DNA from: Rossellomorea vietnamensis NBRC 101237 | Lineage (GTDB): Bacteria > Bacillota > Bacilli > Bacillales > Bacillaceae_B | DNA: 64,000 bases | Reading direction: 5' to 3' | Assembly: GCF_001591825.1 (NCBI RefSeq) | Contig: NZ_BCVQ01000003.1 | Location: 124,001 to 188,000, forward strand | Shown here: positions 1 to 8,681 of the stretch, piece by piece | Layout of the letters: every line of letters begins with the position of its first letter | How positions within the stretch are numbered: the first letter of the stretch is position 1 | The notes under the pieces: generated by a model | The model's input: only the letters and a program-made list of their open reading frames with translations | The model's database searches: none | What the model was told of the DNA's origin: nothing | Made by a program: the position numbers and the translations under genes

Positions 1-915
1 CATATCGTTGATCGGGAAGAACACCCCGCCTAGAAACAGCATGGGGAACGTCACGAAGCCCGCAATCGGACCCGCACTTTCCGGATTCTTCGCCATCCCC
101 GCAATGATGAAGCCGAGGGACATAAACGCCAGGGTCCCGAGAATGATGAAGAATATCATCGCAAGCCACGAGCCTGCCACGTTGATGTCAAAAATAAGAT
201 CGGCAATCAATACGACCAGGAGTGCCTGCGTCCCGTTTAGCATCAGGCGGGCCGTGATCTGAGCCGCGATGAAGGTAGAGGCCTTCAGTCTCGTCCCCTG
301 CATACGGCGGAGGATTCCACGCTCCCGCCAAGCGGAGATCTGACCGGCCACCCCGTTCATATTGTTGCTCATGATCATCATGGCGACAATCCCGGGAACA
401 AGGAAGTCGACATAGCGAATGTTCAATGCTTCGATTCCCACTTTTTCCACCGTCACGACAGGCTTGTAATCGACAAGGTCCTTACTGTATTGATCGATGA
501 TCCCATTCACAACCGTAAGTCCAAGCTCAGCGGTTGCCAGGTTCTTTTCGTTATAGTAAACGGGAATCGAAAATGGTTCTTCCCGTGCCTTCACGTTTTC
601 ACTGTATCCTTTCGGAATTGTGATCAGAAGCTGGATATCACCGTTCTTCACGGCTTTTTTCCCCGTTTTGATGTCGTCAAATTTTGCTGTTTCGATTCCA
701 TCATTTTTTAAGAATAAGTCCTTTAAATCCTTTGAGGCACCGGTTTGATCATTGTCGACCATCCCTACCGAGAGCGAAACCGAGTCCCCTCCCCCTGCGA
801 ATGAACCGAGGGCCACCATCAGGATGACCGGGAAGAGAAGAGTGAAGAATAATACTTGTTTGTTTCGTGCAAAAATCCGCAATTGTGCCAGTGTCAGCTG
901 CCAATACGCTCTCAT
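1..915 (-). CDS. ABC-2 type transporter permease (partial, runs off left edge)
   Basis: Membrane subunit of an exporter paired with the ATPase just upstream. I translated it by hand from the ATG at 915: it opens MRAYWQLTLAQLRIFA and has an N-terminal membrane segment (about residues 18-36). A long extracytoplasmic part follows, then hydrophobic segments from about residue 165 (FLVPGIVAMMIMSNNM) through IIAGMAKNP to FPMLFLGGVFFP, typical of ABC-2 permeases of the drug or bacteriocin export class. The frame stays open to base 1, so the last one or two helices are missing from the window. Its ATG overlaps the TGA of the ATPase gene as ATGA (912-915), so translation is probably coupled. The substrate cannot be told from sequence. 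Confidence 0.85.
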   Translation of the reverse strand, partial: MRAYWQLTLAQLRIFARNKQVLFFTLLFPVILMVALGSFAGGGDSVSLSVGMVDNDQTGASKDLKDLFLKNDGIETAKFDDIKTGKKAVKNGDIQLLITIPKGYSENVKAREEPFSIPVYYNEKNLATAELGLTVVNGIIDQYSKDLVDYKPVVTVEKVGIEALNIRYVDFLVPGIVAMMIMSNNMNGVAGQISAWRERGILRRMQGTRLKASTFIAAQITARLMLNGTQALLVVLIADLIFDINVAGSWLAMIFFIILGTLAFMSLGFIIAGMAKNPESAGPIAGFVTFPMLFLGGVFFPINDM

Positions 916-1838
916 GATTCCCGCAGCCTCCTTCCTGTCATATGAATGAAGACATCCTCTAACGTCGCCTGACGCGTCTGGAGGTCCTCGATTTTCAAAT
1001 CATGCTCTGTCGACAAGGTAATCAGGGAAGTCAACGCCCTTTGCAGCTCATCGGTGTAAAGCTGGACGAAGGTATCCTTGATCGCTACTTCTTCCACTCC
1101 ATCCATCTTCATAAACCAAACTTGCTCAGGAGGATTGTCCAAATGGAACTCGATCGTACTCGTTGACTGCAACGTTTTCACAAGATTCGTCGGCGTATCG
1201 AGGGCGATCAGCTCCCCCTGGTCCATGATGCCGATACGGTCGCAGAGAACATGGGCTTCATCCATATAGTGAGTCGACAGGATCACCGTCTTTCCCCTCT
1301 CCTTGAGTCGAAGCACAATATCCCAAAGCGTCCTCCTTGCCTGAGGATCCAGTCCCGTTGTCGGTTCATCTAGGAACACAATATTCGGATCATGAATCAG
1401 TGCCAGGGCAATCGCCAGACGCTGCTTCTGTCCGCCGGAAAGTCCCTTGATCCGGTCCTTCCGCTTCTCCGTCAGCAGCATGTCCTCAATCAGTTGATCG
1501 ATGTCCACATTCTTCGGATAAAAGCTCGCATACAAATGAAGGATTTCCTCCACCTTGAGCAGTTCAAACAGTGAGGTCGACTGAAGCTGGACCCCGATCA
1601 CTTCCTTTACTTTATTCACATCTTTTTTCACGTCAAATCCCGCTAAGGTTGCCGTCCCCGCGTCCGGCTTCCGGAGTCCCACGAGCATCTCGATCGTCGT
1701 CGTCTTCCCGGCCCCGTTCGGCCCGAGCAATCCGAAGATTTCACCCTTCTCCACCTGAAAACGGACTCCCTTCACGGCCGTAAAGGAACCATATCTTTTC
1801 ACTAACTCTTTCACATCCACCATGATTTCGTTCGGCAT
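912..1838 (-). CDS. ABC transporter ATP-binding protein
   Basis: Cytoplasmic ATPase of an ABC-2 exporter, 308 residues. Walker A GPNGAGKTT is at about 39-47, signature LSGGQ at about 133, Walker B IVFLDEP at about 153-159 and the switch His in ILSTHYMDEA. The C-terminal extension ending TLEDVFIHMTGRRL is typical of the drug/NatA-like DrrA class. The ATG is preceded by an AAGGAGG-type site. The gene overlaps the permease by 4 nt and sits just downstream of the terminator of the 1899-2327 gene, so ATPase and permease form their own two-gene operon. A role in drug, peptide or sodium export is possible but not determined. Confidence 0.92.
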   Translation of the reverse strand: MPNEIMVDVKELVKRYGSFTAVKGVRFQVEKGEIFGLLGPNGAGKTTTIEMLVGLRKPDAGTATLAGFDVKKDVNKVKEVIGVQLQSTSLFELLKVEEILHLYASFYPKNVDIDQLIEDMLLTEKRKDRIKGLSGGQKQRLAIALALIHDPNIVFLDEPTTGLDPQARRTLWDIVLRLKERGKTVILSTHYMDEAHVLCDRIGIMDQGELIALDTPTNLVKTLQSTSTIEFHLDNPPEQVWFMKMDGVEEVAIKDTFVQLYTDELQRALTSLITLSTEHDLKIEDLQTRQATLEDVFIHMTGRRLRES

Positions 1839-1853
1839 AACGAGCCTCCTTCT

Positions 1854-1884
1854 AAAAAAACGTAACCGCCCATGAATGAGCGGT
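1854..1884 (-). terminator. Rho-independent terminator of the 1899-2327 gene
   Basis: Stem ACCGCTCAT/ATGGGCGGT (one G-T pair, 2-nt loop) at 1865-1884, followed on the minus strand by a run of seven T. It separates the small membrane-protein gene from the ABC exporter operon. Confidence 0.7.
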
Positions 1885-1898
1885 CCAATCCTTGTTGT

Positions 1899-2327
1899 TT
1901 ATACACGATGATGATCTGCACGCCAGTTCTGCACAGCTTTTTTAATGTCATTGGGTGTTAAGTTTTCCGCCAGTGTCCGTTCGACCAGCACCGGAAATTC
2001 TTCATCCGGAGCAAACCTGAGTGCGATGATCTGCTTCAGGGATAGCCGGCCGTCAAGGTCTTTACCTGTTAACCGATAATAACGGAATTGCTCTTCCGTA
2101 CGGATAACACGGTCCTGCACCTGAAGGGCATACGTCCGGAGCCTCACCCCGACCAGGATCAATGTGATCACGACTAGGAGAAGAATAAAGCTAAGCAATG
2201 TCTCCGTGCCCACATTCTTCACGAAAAATATAATCGTCAAAATAAGGGTGACAAGGGCTGACAGGGCGATCCCTACATGAAACACCGGATCGACCTTGCT
2301 GTGATTTTCATAGTTTTGCTGTTTCAT
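1899..2327 (-). CDS. DUF6526-like membrane protein
   Basis: A 142-residue protein with two adjacent hydrophobic segments (about residues 17-37 and 43-63) and a polar C-terminal half containing LRTYALQVQDRVIRTEEQFRYY. This resembles the DUF6526 family common in Bacillaceae, where no function is established. AGGAGG lies just upstream of the ATG. It is a single gene between its own promoter region and the terminator at 1854-1884. The family assignment is from memory of the motif, not from a search. Confidence 0.7.
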   Translation of the reverse strand: MKQQNYENHSKVDPVFHVGIALSALVTLILTIIFFVKNVGTETLLSFILLLVVITLILVGVRLRTYALQVQDRVIRTEEQFRYYRLTGKDLDGRLSLKQIIALRFAPDEEFPVLVERTLAENLTPNDIKKAVQNWRADHHRV

Positions 2328-2474
2328 ATGTACCTCCTGAGGGTGATAGATTCATTATATACCAGATGGCCTACGGATAGGACCGTCCTGTTAAAAATCA
2401 TATTCGGTAATATCTTGAGGTATGCGGAGGACAAAAGGAATGCCTTACCCAGAATGATTATCTATATTTTTCCA

Positions 2475-2488
2475 TATCATATATGATA
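2475..2488. promoter_or_regulatory. 14-bp perfect palindrome upstream of a small gene
   Basis: TATCATATATGATA is fully self-complementary and lies about 70 nt upstream of the start at 2558. It could be an operator (GntR-type sites look similar), but no matching regulator is encoded nearby. Function unassigned. Confidence 0.3.
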
Positions 2489-2557
2489 CGATAGTAATAG
2501 ATATGACAAGAGTTGGAAGTTCACCTGCTTTTCCTATTAAAAAAGGAGGTTGTGCTG

Positions 2558-2749
2558 ATGGTTTGGTTATTCGTCTTGATTCCCTTTTCATTCATGATGG
2601 GAGTTGTCATCGTGGGCAGTATTAAGGAGAGATATTTTTCACAAGGGTACTTAACAGGGGATTGCTATGATACCCATAAAAACGAAGGGTATGATGCCTA
2701 TTGTCGTGGACAGTCCAATCATTTGAAGTTTTGGACGGGAGGCCGGTAA
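2558..2749 (+). CDS. small single-pass membrane protein
   Basis: A 63-residue protein beginning MVWLFVLIPFSFMMG. It has one N-terminal membrane segment (about 2-20) and a polar tail with two cysteines (GDCYDTH and YCRGQ). The ATG at 2558 is chosen because AAAGGAGG sits 8 nt upstream; a longer in-frame start at 2513 lacks a binding site. I do not recognise the family. It converges with the lipoprotein gene at 2893 on a shared terminator. Confidence 0.6.
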   Translation: MVWLFVLIPFSFMMGVVIVGSIKERYFSQGYLTGDCYDTHKNEGYDAYCRGQSNHLKFWTGGR

Positions 2750-2836
2750 GGATAAGATCGTTCTCCTTATCGCTTGATTCAACTCTGACGAACGTAGTAG
2801 CGCAAAGTAAAGCTTCTTCCACCAAGCAAATGTATA

Positions 2837-2864
2837 AAAGGTTACTCTCTGGGGAGTAACCTTT
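2837..2864. terminator. bidirectional terminator
   Basis: Perfect 11-bp stem AAAGGTTACTC/GAGTAACCTTT with a 6-nt loop lies between the convergent genes ending at 2749 (+) and 2893 (-), with A- and T-rich arms on both sides. Confidence 0.75.
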
Positions 2865-2892
2865 CTTATCTAAAGGATATGGATGCTGCCAG

Positions 2893-3336
2893 TCAGTCTT
2901 TCATGGAAGCCCTGGCCTTATTTATTTTATATTCCGAGACCTGCACGATCCCAATGGATTCCTCTTCGCCGTCGCACCCCTGCAAAGAGATGAATCCGCT
3001 CCTCTCTTCAATTCCTTCGCAAACCGCACTTCTCTTTTCTTCCCCGGTTCCGGTCTTTAAAAGATAATTGACTTTATTTCCATCGAACGAGATTTCATTC
3101 ACACTTATCTGGTTGTTGAAGAAGTTCGATACCGTCACTTCAGACTCTTTCTTCTCCTGTACCCCATCTACAAAACGCAGTAGTTTGTCCAGGTTGGTTA
3201 CTTCCCCTTCCTCATCGACCAGCGTGTCACCATTGTCAGTCGCTTCCTTCACGGTGTAGGCATCTGCTTGTTCTGAATTTGAACAGCCTGCAAAGAGTAA
3301 AGAACCTGTCAGGAACATAAAAGCCATTTTTCGCAC
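2893..3336 (-). CDS. DUF4362-like lipoprotein
   Basis: Secreted lipoprotein of about 147 residues. The start MRKMAFMFLTGSLLFAGC gives a short signal peptide with lipobox LFAG-C. The mature part (YTVKEATDNGDTLVDEEG, then NLDKLLRFVDGVQ) matches the pattern I associate with DUF4362 domain proteins of Bacillus, whose function is unknown. The GTG at 3336 is preferred because it gives a compact signal peptide and follows a GGGG run; an ATG at 3354 would add six residues. A CEGIEER...LQGC pair may form a disulfide. Confidence 0.65.
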   Translation of the reverse strand: MRKMAFMFLTGSLLFAGCSNSEQADAYTVKEATDNGDTLVDEEGEVTNLDKLLRFVDGVQEKKESEVTVSNFFNNQISVNEISFDGNKVNYLLKTGTGEEKRSAVCEGIEERSGFISLQGCDGEEESIGIVQVSEYKINKARASMKD

Positions 3337-3469
3337 GATTTCCCCATCCCCCATTCCATTCGTTTATGTTGAGTATAATTGAATTGGAAAAATTATGAAA
3401 GTACTATTTTTGCAGGGTTCTTCCCATTTTCTTGACGAGAGGTACGATTGCACAGTGTTTTCCTATAAA

Positions 3470-3508
3470 AAGAATAAAATAAAAGCACCCGATATTTCGG
3501 ATGCTTTT
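3470..3508 (-). terminator. terminator of the sensor/second sugar-binding operon
   Basis: Stem GCATCCGA/TCGGGTGC followed on the minus strand by TTTTATTTTATT, just downstream of the XylF-like gene ending at 3520. Confidence 0.75.
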
Positions 3509-3519
3509 CTCGCACAGGA

Positions 3520-4572
3520 TTACTTATAAACGTCCTCCTTTGAATGAAAACCATCCGCGATGATGGTGCGGTCAAGGTTGTCCCGATTTACGGCAATGGG
3601 TTCAAGGAGGACGGATGGGACTTCGATTTTACCATTGTTGATTTTTTTATCGGTGTCGATGTATTCGTCTTTGGCGAGTGCGATGGCAAGGGATGCCGCT
3701 TCACGGGCAAGGGTATTGATCGGTTTGTAGACGGTCATCGTTTGGGTACCGCGAACGATTCTTTGGGCAGCGGCAAGCTCTGCGTCCTGTCCGGCGATGG
3801 GGACTTTCCCTTCGAGGCCTGCTTCTTCCAGTGCCTTCAATGCCATTCCGGCGGTTGCATCATTGGCCGCAATAACCGCGTCTATTTCATTGTGGTTGAC
3901 TGTCAGTGCCTCTTTCATATTGGAATAGGCGTTCCCGGGCAGCCAGTTATCTGTCCATTGATCATAGACGATCTGGATATCCCCTTGGTCAATTAGAGAA
4001 TCCAATACGCTGAAGACCCCTTTTTTCATCAGGTGGGCATTGTAGTCTGTATCGGCCCCTCCAATGTACACATACTTCCCCTTAGGGACACGTTCTGTAA
4101 GGGCTTTTGCCTGGAGCTCCCCTACCCGTTCGTTATCAAATGAGATATACAGATCGATGTCGGCGTTTTTCACAAGCCGGTCATACGAAACCACCTTAAT
4201 GCCGGCTCGATGGGCTTTCTGCACAATGGCCGCCGCGGCTTCCGCGTTATAAGGGACGATGACAAGCACATCGATCCCCTGACTGATCAACGTTTCTGCC
4301 TGAAGGACTTGAAGGGCATCGTTCCCTCTTGCCTCCATGATCTCCACTTCCGCCCCCAGGTCTTCGACTGCCTGTTTGAATAGATCACGGTCCCTCACCC
4401 ATCGTTCCTCCTCAAGTGTATCCATTGAGAATCCGATTTTCACGACGTCGGGAGGGGTATTCTCTTCTTCCTTATGCACCTGTTCGACGGGATCCCTCTG
4501 CACGCATGCAGTCAGTATCAGCACGATGATCATTATCCAGCCTATGTTTATCCGTTTCTTCCAATGCACCAT
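3520..4572 (-). CDS. XylF-like sugar-binding lipoprotein
   Basis: A 350-residue extracytoplasmic solute-binding protein of the sugar type (periplasmic-binding fold I). Signal peptide with lipobox LTAC at about 20-23; then VKIGFSMDTLEEERW, GIDVLVIVPYNAEAAA, VVSYDRLV, DAVIAANDATAGMALKAL and PIAGQDAELAAAQRI, the usual D-xylose-binding landmarks. It is the last gene of the sensor-kinase-regulator operon, 15 nt after the regulator stop with GGGGAAG as binding site. No permease or ATPase accompanies it, so it probably feeds the MmsAB transporter encoded upstream or works in sensing. Xylose as ligand is inferred from family resemblance only. Confidence 0.85.
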   Translation of the reverse strand: MVHWKKRINIGWIMIIVLILTACVQRDPVEQVHKEEENTPPDVVKIGFSMDTLEEERWVRDRDLFKQAVEDLGAEVEIMEARGNDALQVLQAETLISQGIDVLVIVPYNAEAAAAIVQKAHRAGIKVVSYDRLVKNADIDLYISFDNERVGELQAKALTERVPKGKYVYIGGADTDYNAHLMKKGVFSVLDSLIDQGDIQIVYDQWTDNWLPGNAYSNMKEALTVNHNEIDAVIAANDATAGMALKALEEAGLEGKVPIAGQDAELAAAQRIVRGTQTMTVYKPINTLAREAASLAIALAKDEYIDTDKKINNGKIEVPSVLLEPIAVNRDNLDRTIIADGFHSKEDVYK

Positions 4573-4587
4573 GGTGTCTCTTCCCCT

Positions 4588-6114
4588 TCATGCATGTTGG
4601 CCAAGCAATGTCTTTCGGTACTCTTTTGGAGAATAATGGGTCATTTTCTTAAAGACCTTGCTGAAGTAATTCGGGTCATGGTATCCCACTTCGAATGTGA
4701 TTTCCTTTATGCTTTTCTCCATGTCACTGAGCAGCGTTTTCGCCTTCTCCATACGGCACTCCGTCAGGAAATCGATGTAGTTGACCCCTTGTTTCTCCTT
4801 GAACATCTTACTAATATAAATAGGGCTCAGGTTCACTTTTTGTGCGAGGGTATCCAATGATATGTCTTGATGGGAATGATCTTGGATGTACTGTTTGATT
4901 TGTTGAAATGTATCGCTCTCCATCCGGTTGAAGCGTTCTGTATAAGAGTCCTTCATCCCGCTTAGGAGCCGTTCGGTCTCTTCCCGCAACTGGCGATAAT
5001 CCATTGGCTGTACCGCGAAAAGAGGCGTGGCTGTTTCGACCCCGCATTCACTCAAGGTCCGGGAAATCATCCACAGTACCTCGAGGGTCCGTTGCTGGGT
5101 GTAAACGAGGGGCGTCCGTTCTTTCTCCAATAATGTGAAAGAATTCATGATCCGGGCATGCACCTGATCCCACTTCCCCAGTCTGATTTTTTCCATTAAG
5201 TCCTTCTGATCCATCATGGCCTGTTTCCGTTTTCCGGGCTCCAGGGGGATTTCTTCGAAAAAGCGGTATTTTTTTTTCACCAGTGTATCGACAGTGGCAA
5301 GCATCGCTTCCTGATAGGAATGACGCACTTGATCCAATGAATGATATACCTTTCCGATTCCGATGAACCATTCCTTTTCATTGTCTTTAGCAAGTGAAAG
5401 TAATTCCCTTGCCAAGAGGGTTGCCTGGGACCTGTAGGTGGTCGCAGGCTGCCTGAACACGATGATGGGGAGCTGCCTGCCGTATAACGCCCCGGTCCAT
5501 CCACTTTGTAACACTTTCTTCCGGATGGCTGAGTATTGTATTTCTCCTCCTTCAGGAAGGTGCAGGACCATCACGAACATTTCCTCTGACGAAGGGATTT
5601 CGAGCATGTCCATGAGCATATCGACATGAACTTCATGGACGTGATCGAATAATAGCTGGGTGACCACATCGGTTTCAACCAGCCTCTGTGTCTTTTGCCA
5701 CTTTTCCTTCTGATGCAAGGTTTCTACATGCCGTTCACGCTCTTGTTCAATCTGTTCGAGCACCTTGCTGATTGTATGCACGATCTCAGAAGCTTTGCTG
5801 GGCTTCAGTATATAGTCCTTGACACCAAGCTTGATGGCTGCCTTCATGTACGAAAAGGTATCATAGGCCGTCACCATGATGAATTTGATATGGGGCTGTT
5901 CCCCGTTGATGATTTCCATAGCCTCAAGACCATTCATGACAGGCATTTTAATATCCATCAAAATCAGATCGGGAGAATATTCCTTTGCCTTCTCCACAGC
6001 CATCATCCCGTTCTTTGCCTGCTGAATGTCAAGTCCGGGAAAATTCTTCTGTAAAATCGTCTGCATTCCTTCACGTTCCAACTGCTCATCATCCACTATG
6101 AGAAGCTTGATCAT
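4588..6114 (-). CDS. YesN-type response regulator, AraC family
   Basis: Transcription factor of 508 residues. The N-terminal receiver domain contains LLIVDDE and the phosphoacceptor Asp in PDLILMDIKMPVMNG; a middle linker region follows. The C-terminal AraC DNA-binding domain carries the double helix-turn-helix pattern SLDTLAQKVNLSPIYISKMFKEK...ITFEVGYHDPNYFSKVFKK. The ATG at 6114 is chosen because AAGGAG lies 9 nt upstream; a GTG at 6120 is less well placed. It overlaps the kinase gene by 26 nt. It should be phosphorylated by the adjacent YesM-type kinase and activate the sugar genes, including the mmsAB operon at 8.7-12.6 kb. Confidence 0.92.
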   Translation of the reverse strand: MIKLLIVDDEQLEREGMQTILQKNFPGLDIQQAKNGMMAVEKAKEYSPDLILMDIKMPVMNGLEAMEIINGEQPHIKFIMVTAYDTFSYMKAAIKLGVKDYILKPSKASEIVHTISKVLEQIEQERERHVETLHQKEKWQKTQRLVETDVVTQLLFDHVHEVHVDMLMDMLEIPSSEEMFVMVLHLPEGGEIQYSAIRKKVLQSGWTGALYGRQLPIIVFRQPATTYRSQATLLARELLSLAKDNEKEWFIGIGKVYHSLDQVRHSYQEAMLATVDTLVKKKYRFFEEIPLEPGKRKQAMMDQKDLMEKIRLGKWDQVHARIMNSFTLLEKERTPLVYTQQRTLEVLWMISRTLSECGVETATPLFAVQPMDYRQLREETERLLSGMKDSYTERFNRMESDTFQQIKQYIQDHSHQDISLDTLAQKVNLSPIYISKMFKEKQGVNYIDFLTECRMEKAKTLLSDMEKSIKEITFEVGYHDPNYFSKVFKKMTHYSPKEYRKTLLGQHA

Positions 6115-7549
6115 CCACACCTGCTCCTTCCCTTATAATCCTCAGCGAAATTTTAGTACCCTTGCCCTCTTCACTTTCAATCCGGAGGACATCTTCAAAC
6201 CCATAAAATAATTGAAGCCGCTTTACTACATTGCTAAAGCCAATCCCTGTTGAATGGCCTTCACGGGATCCTTCTTCCTGGAGGATCTGCCGCATTTTCT
6301 CACGTGACATCCCCACGCCATCATCCTGTATCTCAACCAGGATGATACTGTCTTCTTCACGGACACGAAACCAGATCGTCCCCCCATCCTCTTTCGGTTC
6401 CACCGCATGTATGACGGCATTTTCCACGATGGGCTGCAGGGTCAGTGCCGGGATTGGAACGTCCATGCAGGCTTCATCGACCTCCATATGAAGCTGCAAT
6501 CGATCAGTGAAACGTGCTTTTTGAATATGCATATATTGTTCCAGTACATGAATTTCGTCCCTCAAGGTAACAGACCTGTTCTGTCGTTTCAGATTATAAC
6601 GGAGGATCCCCGCCACACTCACGAGGAGGTCGCTCGTTTCCTCTGATCCTTCCAAGTACGCCTTCTTCGAAAGGGTATTCAACGTATTAAATAAGAAATG
6701 TGGATTGATCTGACTCTGGAGGCTTCTAAACTGGCTTTCCTGCAAGAGGAGCTTACTTTCCTGAAGTTCCCGTTCCAGTGCCGCTTTCTGCTTGATTTCC
6801 GAGATCAGATTATTAATATTGATCCTCATGCGGTCGAAGGTCTTCGCCAAAAAGGCGATTTCATCGCTTCCCTCTACCTTTACCTGCCGACTGAAATTCC
6901 CCTTTGACAGTTCATTTGCGGCTCTCGTCAACTGAAAGACCGGACGCGTAATCCCGAGTGAGAACCAATAGGAAGCGATCAGGAGCAGACAAGTAATGAG
7001 AAGGAGCACCCAAATCCCAAGCTTGATGACCTCCGCTGACTGTTCCATGATTCCCCTGTACATCACATTGTACGTCGTCAATTCTTTGTCGATGAGGGTC
7101 AGGGTCATCTCAGAAATATAGCCTGATATCCGGTTTGCCTCGGCAAACTCCTGTGCAGAAGCTTCGGCATCCCGTTCTTTCTGGAACAGGATCAATCGGT
7201 CCGTCGTTTCTACCAGACTATCAATCAGGTTAAGATAGTTGGTCAAGGTAAAGTCGTTATCCCGATTTCGCAGGGAATAGACACCGGACTTGGTCGATTC
7301 AAGTCCTTCCTTGCTTTTCTCCAGTTGTTTAAGGGTTTTGTCATTGGTGTCGACCATGTAGTTATTCAAGTCGGTGACCACCTGCTGACTTGCCCTTGAT
7401 ACTTCATTCATGTTCAGATAGCGCTTGAGAATCTCATTGTATTCCTCATGTGTCCTATAATTATAGTAAGTCAGGGCGAGCCAGATGGCGGACATGATGA
7501 TCATGACCACCGTGGTGAGGGTAAGGATTTTTTTCTGGATGTTTGTCAT
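6089..7549 (-). CDS. YesM-type sensor histidine kinase
   Basis: Membrane kinase of 486 residues. It has a TM helix at about 9-28, an extracytoplasmic sensor region of about 150 residues rich in predicted helices, and a second TM around 178-198 (LGIWVLLLITCLLLIASYW). A HAMP domain follows (ITRPVFQLTRAANELSKG), then a His_kinase domain with phospho-His in SQINPHFLFNTLN and an ATPase domain (QPIVENAVIHA, DDGVGM, GIGFSNV). Its ATG overlaps the stop of the binding-protein sensor (ATGA) and its own end overlaps the regulator, so the three products should be made in fixed ratio. Probable partner: the sugar-bound sensor protein. Confidence 0.93.
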   Translation of the reverse strand: MTNIQKKILTLTTVVMIIMSAIWLALTYYNYRTHEEYNEILKRYLNMNEVSRASQQVVTDLNNYMVDTNDKTLKQLEKSKEGLESTKSGVYSLRNRDNDFTLTNYLNLIDSLVETTDRLILFQKERDAEASAQEFAEANRISGYISEMTLTLIDKELTTYNVMYRGIMEQSAEVIKLGIWVLLLITCLLLIASYWFSLGITRPVFQLTRAANELSKGNFSRQVKVEGSDEIAFLAKTFDRMRININNLISEIKQKAALERELQESKLLLQESQFRSLQSQINPHFLFNTLNTLSKKAYLEGSEETSDLLVSVAGILRYNLKRQNRSVTLRDEIHVLEQYMHIQKARFTDRLQLHMEVDEACMDVPIPALTLQPIVENAVIHAVEPKEDGGTIWFRVREEDSIILVEIQDDGVGMSREKMRQILQEEGSREGHSTGIGFSNVVKRLQLFYGFEDVLRIESEEGKGTKISLRIIREGAGVDDQASHSG

Positions 7550-8526
7550 TGGTCCTTCTCCACTTTCAACATCTTCAAATCGGTCAGATACCCTTTCTCG
7601 TCAAGGGGGACGGTATCCCCATTCAGCCACTCTTCCATGAGACGGACGCTCATTTCGCCCATTTTCTCCGGCTCCTGCTCCACCACACCGTCAATCATCC
7701 CCCGTGATAATAGGGTCAACGATTCCGGTCCATCATCAAAGGAATAAATGAAATACGATTCTTCTTGAGAGCGCTTACTTATTTCATCGATCATGGCCCC
7801 GAGATTACTTGCATTGACAGAGATGAACGCATCGATATCCGGGTAGCGGTTCATGACATCCCTCGTTGTTGTGATGATTTGATCCCGTTCCCTTCCTGTT
7901 TCACCGTCCACCAGTTCTATGTAGGGGTATCCCTTCATCACATCGCGGATGCCCCTGATCCGTTCTTTTTGATAATATTCCTGATCACGATCCACCATGA
8001 GGACAATCTTTCCCTTATCCCCCATTTTACGGAGAAGCTCTTTTGCCACCAGTTTCCCTGCTTCATATTGATCAGACCCTACATATGTACGGCGCAAGCT
8101 CTCCTCCATCGGAACATCGTTGGCGACCGTTATGACAGGAATCCCGTTGAAGGAAGCCTTCACCTTTGTGAGCTCCTTGAAATCAGGTGTATCCGTCCCC
8201 TGGATCAGGATCCCATCGACCTTCGATTGAATGGCGATTTCAATATTTTTCAGGAACTCCTCCTGATTTTTCCCGAAGCTTCCCCATACTTCAAGGCTCA
8301 CACCCTCTTCTTCTGCCTGCCGCTTTGCACCCTTTGCTACCTTGTCCCAAAACGGCGTCCGGGTATCCTGAGTAATCAGCACGAGCCTGTGCCGGTCTTC
8401 ACCCGCCATCCCCATCTCACCAGGTAGGTGCGCGTCGGCTTCGATTACCTTTTTTGCAGATAAAAATGTTAAATGACACAACATAAGTACGACCACTACA
8501 AGGCCGACAAAACGGATCTTACGCAC
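7546..8526 (-). CDS. membrane-anchored sugar-binding sensor protein (RbsB-like)
   Basis: A 326-residue periplasmic-binding-fold protein: LVLITQDTRTPFWDKVAKGAKRQ, DGILIQGTDTPDF, PVITVANDVP, YVGSDQYEAGKLVAKELL, DAFISVNASNLGAM, GVVEQEPEKMG. The N-terminus (FVGLVVVVLMLCHLTFLS) is hydrophobic without a clear lipobox, so it may remain as a membrane anchor. It is first in a sensor-kinase-regulator operon with 4-nt overlap to the kinase. This arrangement parallels three-component sugar sensing such as XylFII-LytS in Clostridium. GTG start with GGAGGGGG upstream. It likely presents bound sugar to the kinase rather than serving transport. The ligand is unknown. Confidence 0.85.
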   Translation of the reverse strand: MRKIRFVGLVVVVLMLCHLTFLSAKKVIEADAHLPGEMGMAGEDRHRLVLITQDTRTPFWDKVAKGAKRQAEEEGVSLEVWGSFGKNQEEFLKNIEIAIQSKVDGILIQGTDTPDFKELTKVKASFNGIPVITVANDVPMEESLRRTYVGSDQYEAGKLVAKELLRKMGDKGKIVLMVDRDQEYYQKERIRGIRDVMKGYPYIELVDGETGRERDQIITTTRDVMNRYPDIDAFISVNASNLGAMIDEISKRSQEESYFIYSFDDGPESLTLLSRGMIDGVVEQEPEKMGEMSVRLMEEWLNGDTVPLDEKGYLTDLKMLKVEKDQ

Positions 8527-8633
8527 CCGACACGCCCCCTCCCATCAGTTTGAACTATTACTTTTATCATAGCACAGGAAACTTTGGGACGGTTCATGTA
8601 CTTTTTGAATATTCTCAATCAACAACAGCATTT

Positions 8634-8673
8634 TTTAAAAAAAGAACAAGGCCGGACTCCTAAGGAATCCGGC
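8634..8673 (-). terminator. terminator of the mmsAB transport operon
   Basis: Stem GCCGGATTCC/GGAGTCCGGC with a 3-nt loop, followed on the minus strand by TTGTTC and seven T. It separates the transport operon from the sensor operon, so the latter needs its own promoter in 8527-8630. Confidence 0.85.
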
Positions 8674-8681
8674 TGCTTCGA

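Noticed and set aside
3544-3996. 150-residue plus-strand frame
   Set aside because: Antisense to the XylF-like lipoprotein gene, whose family match is clear.
7765-8427. 220-residue open frame on the plus strand
   Set aside because: Lies wholly antisense to the sugar-binding sensor gene, has no binding site and no recognisable motif; a shadow frame.
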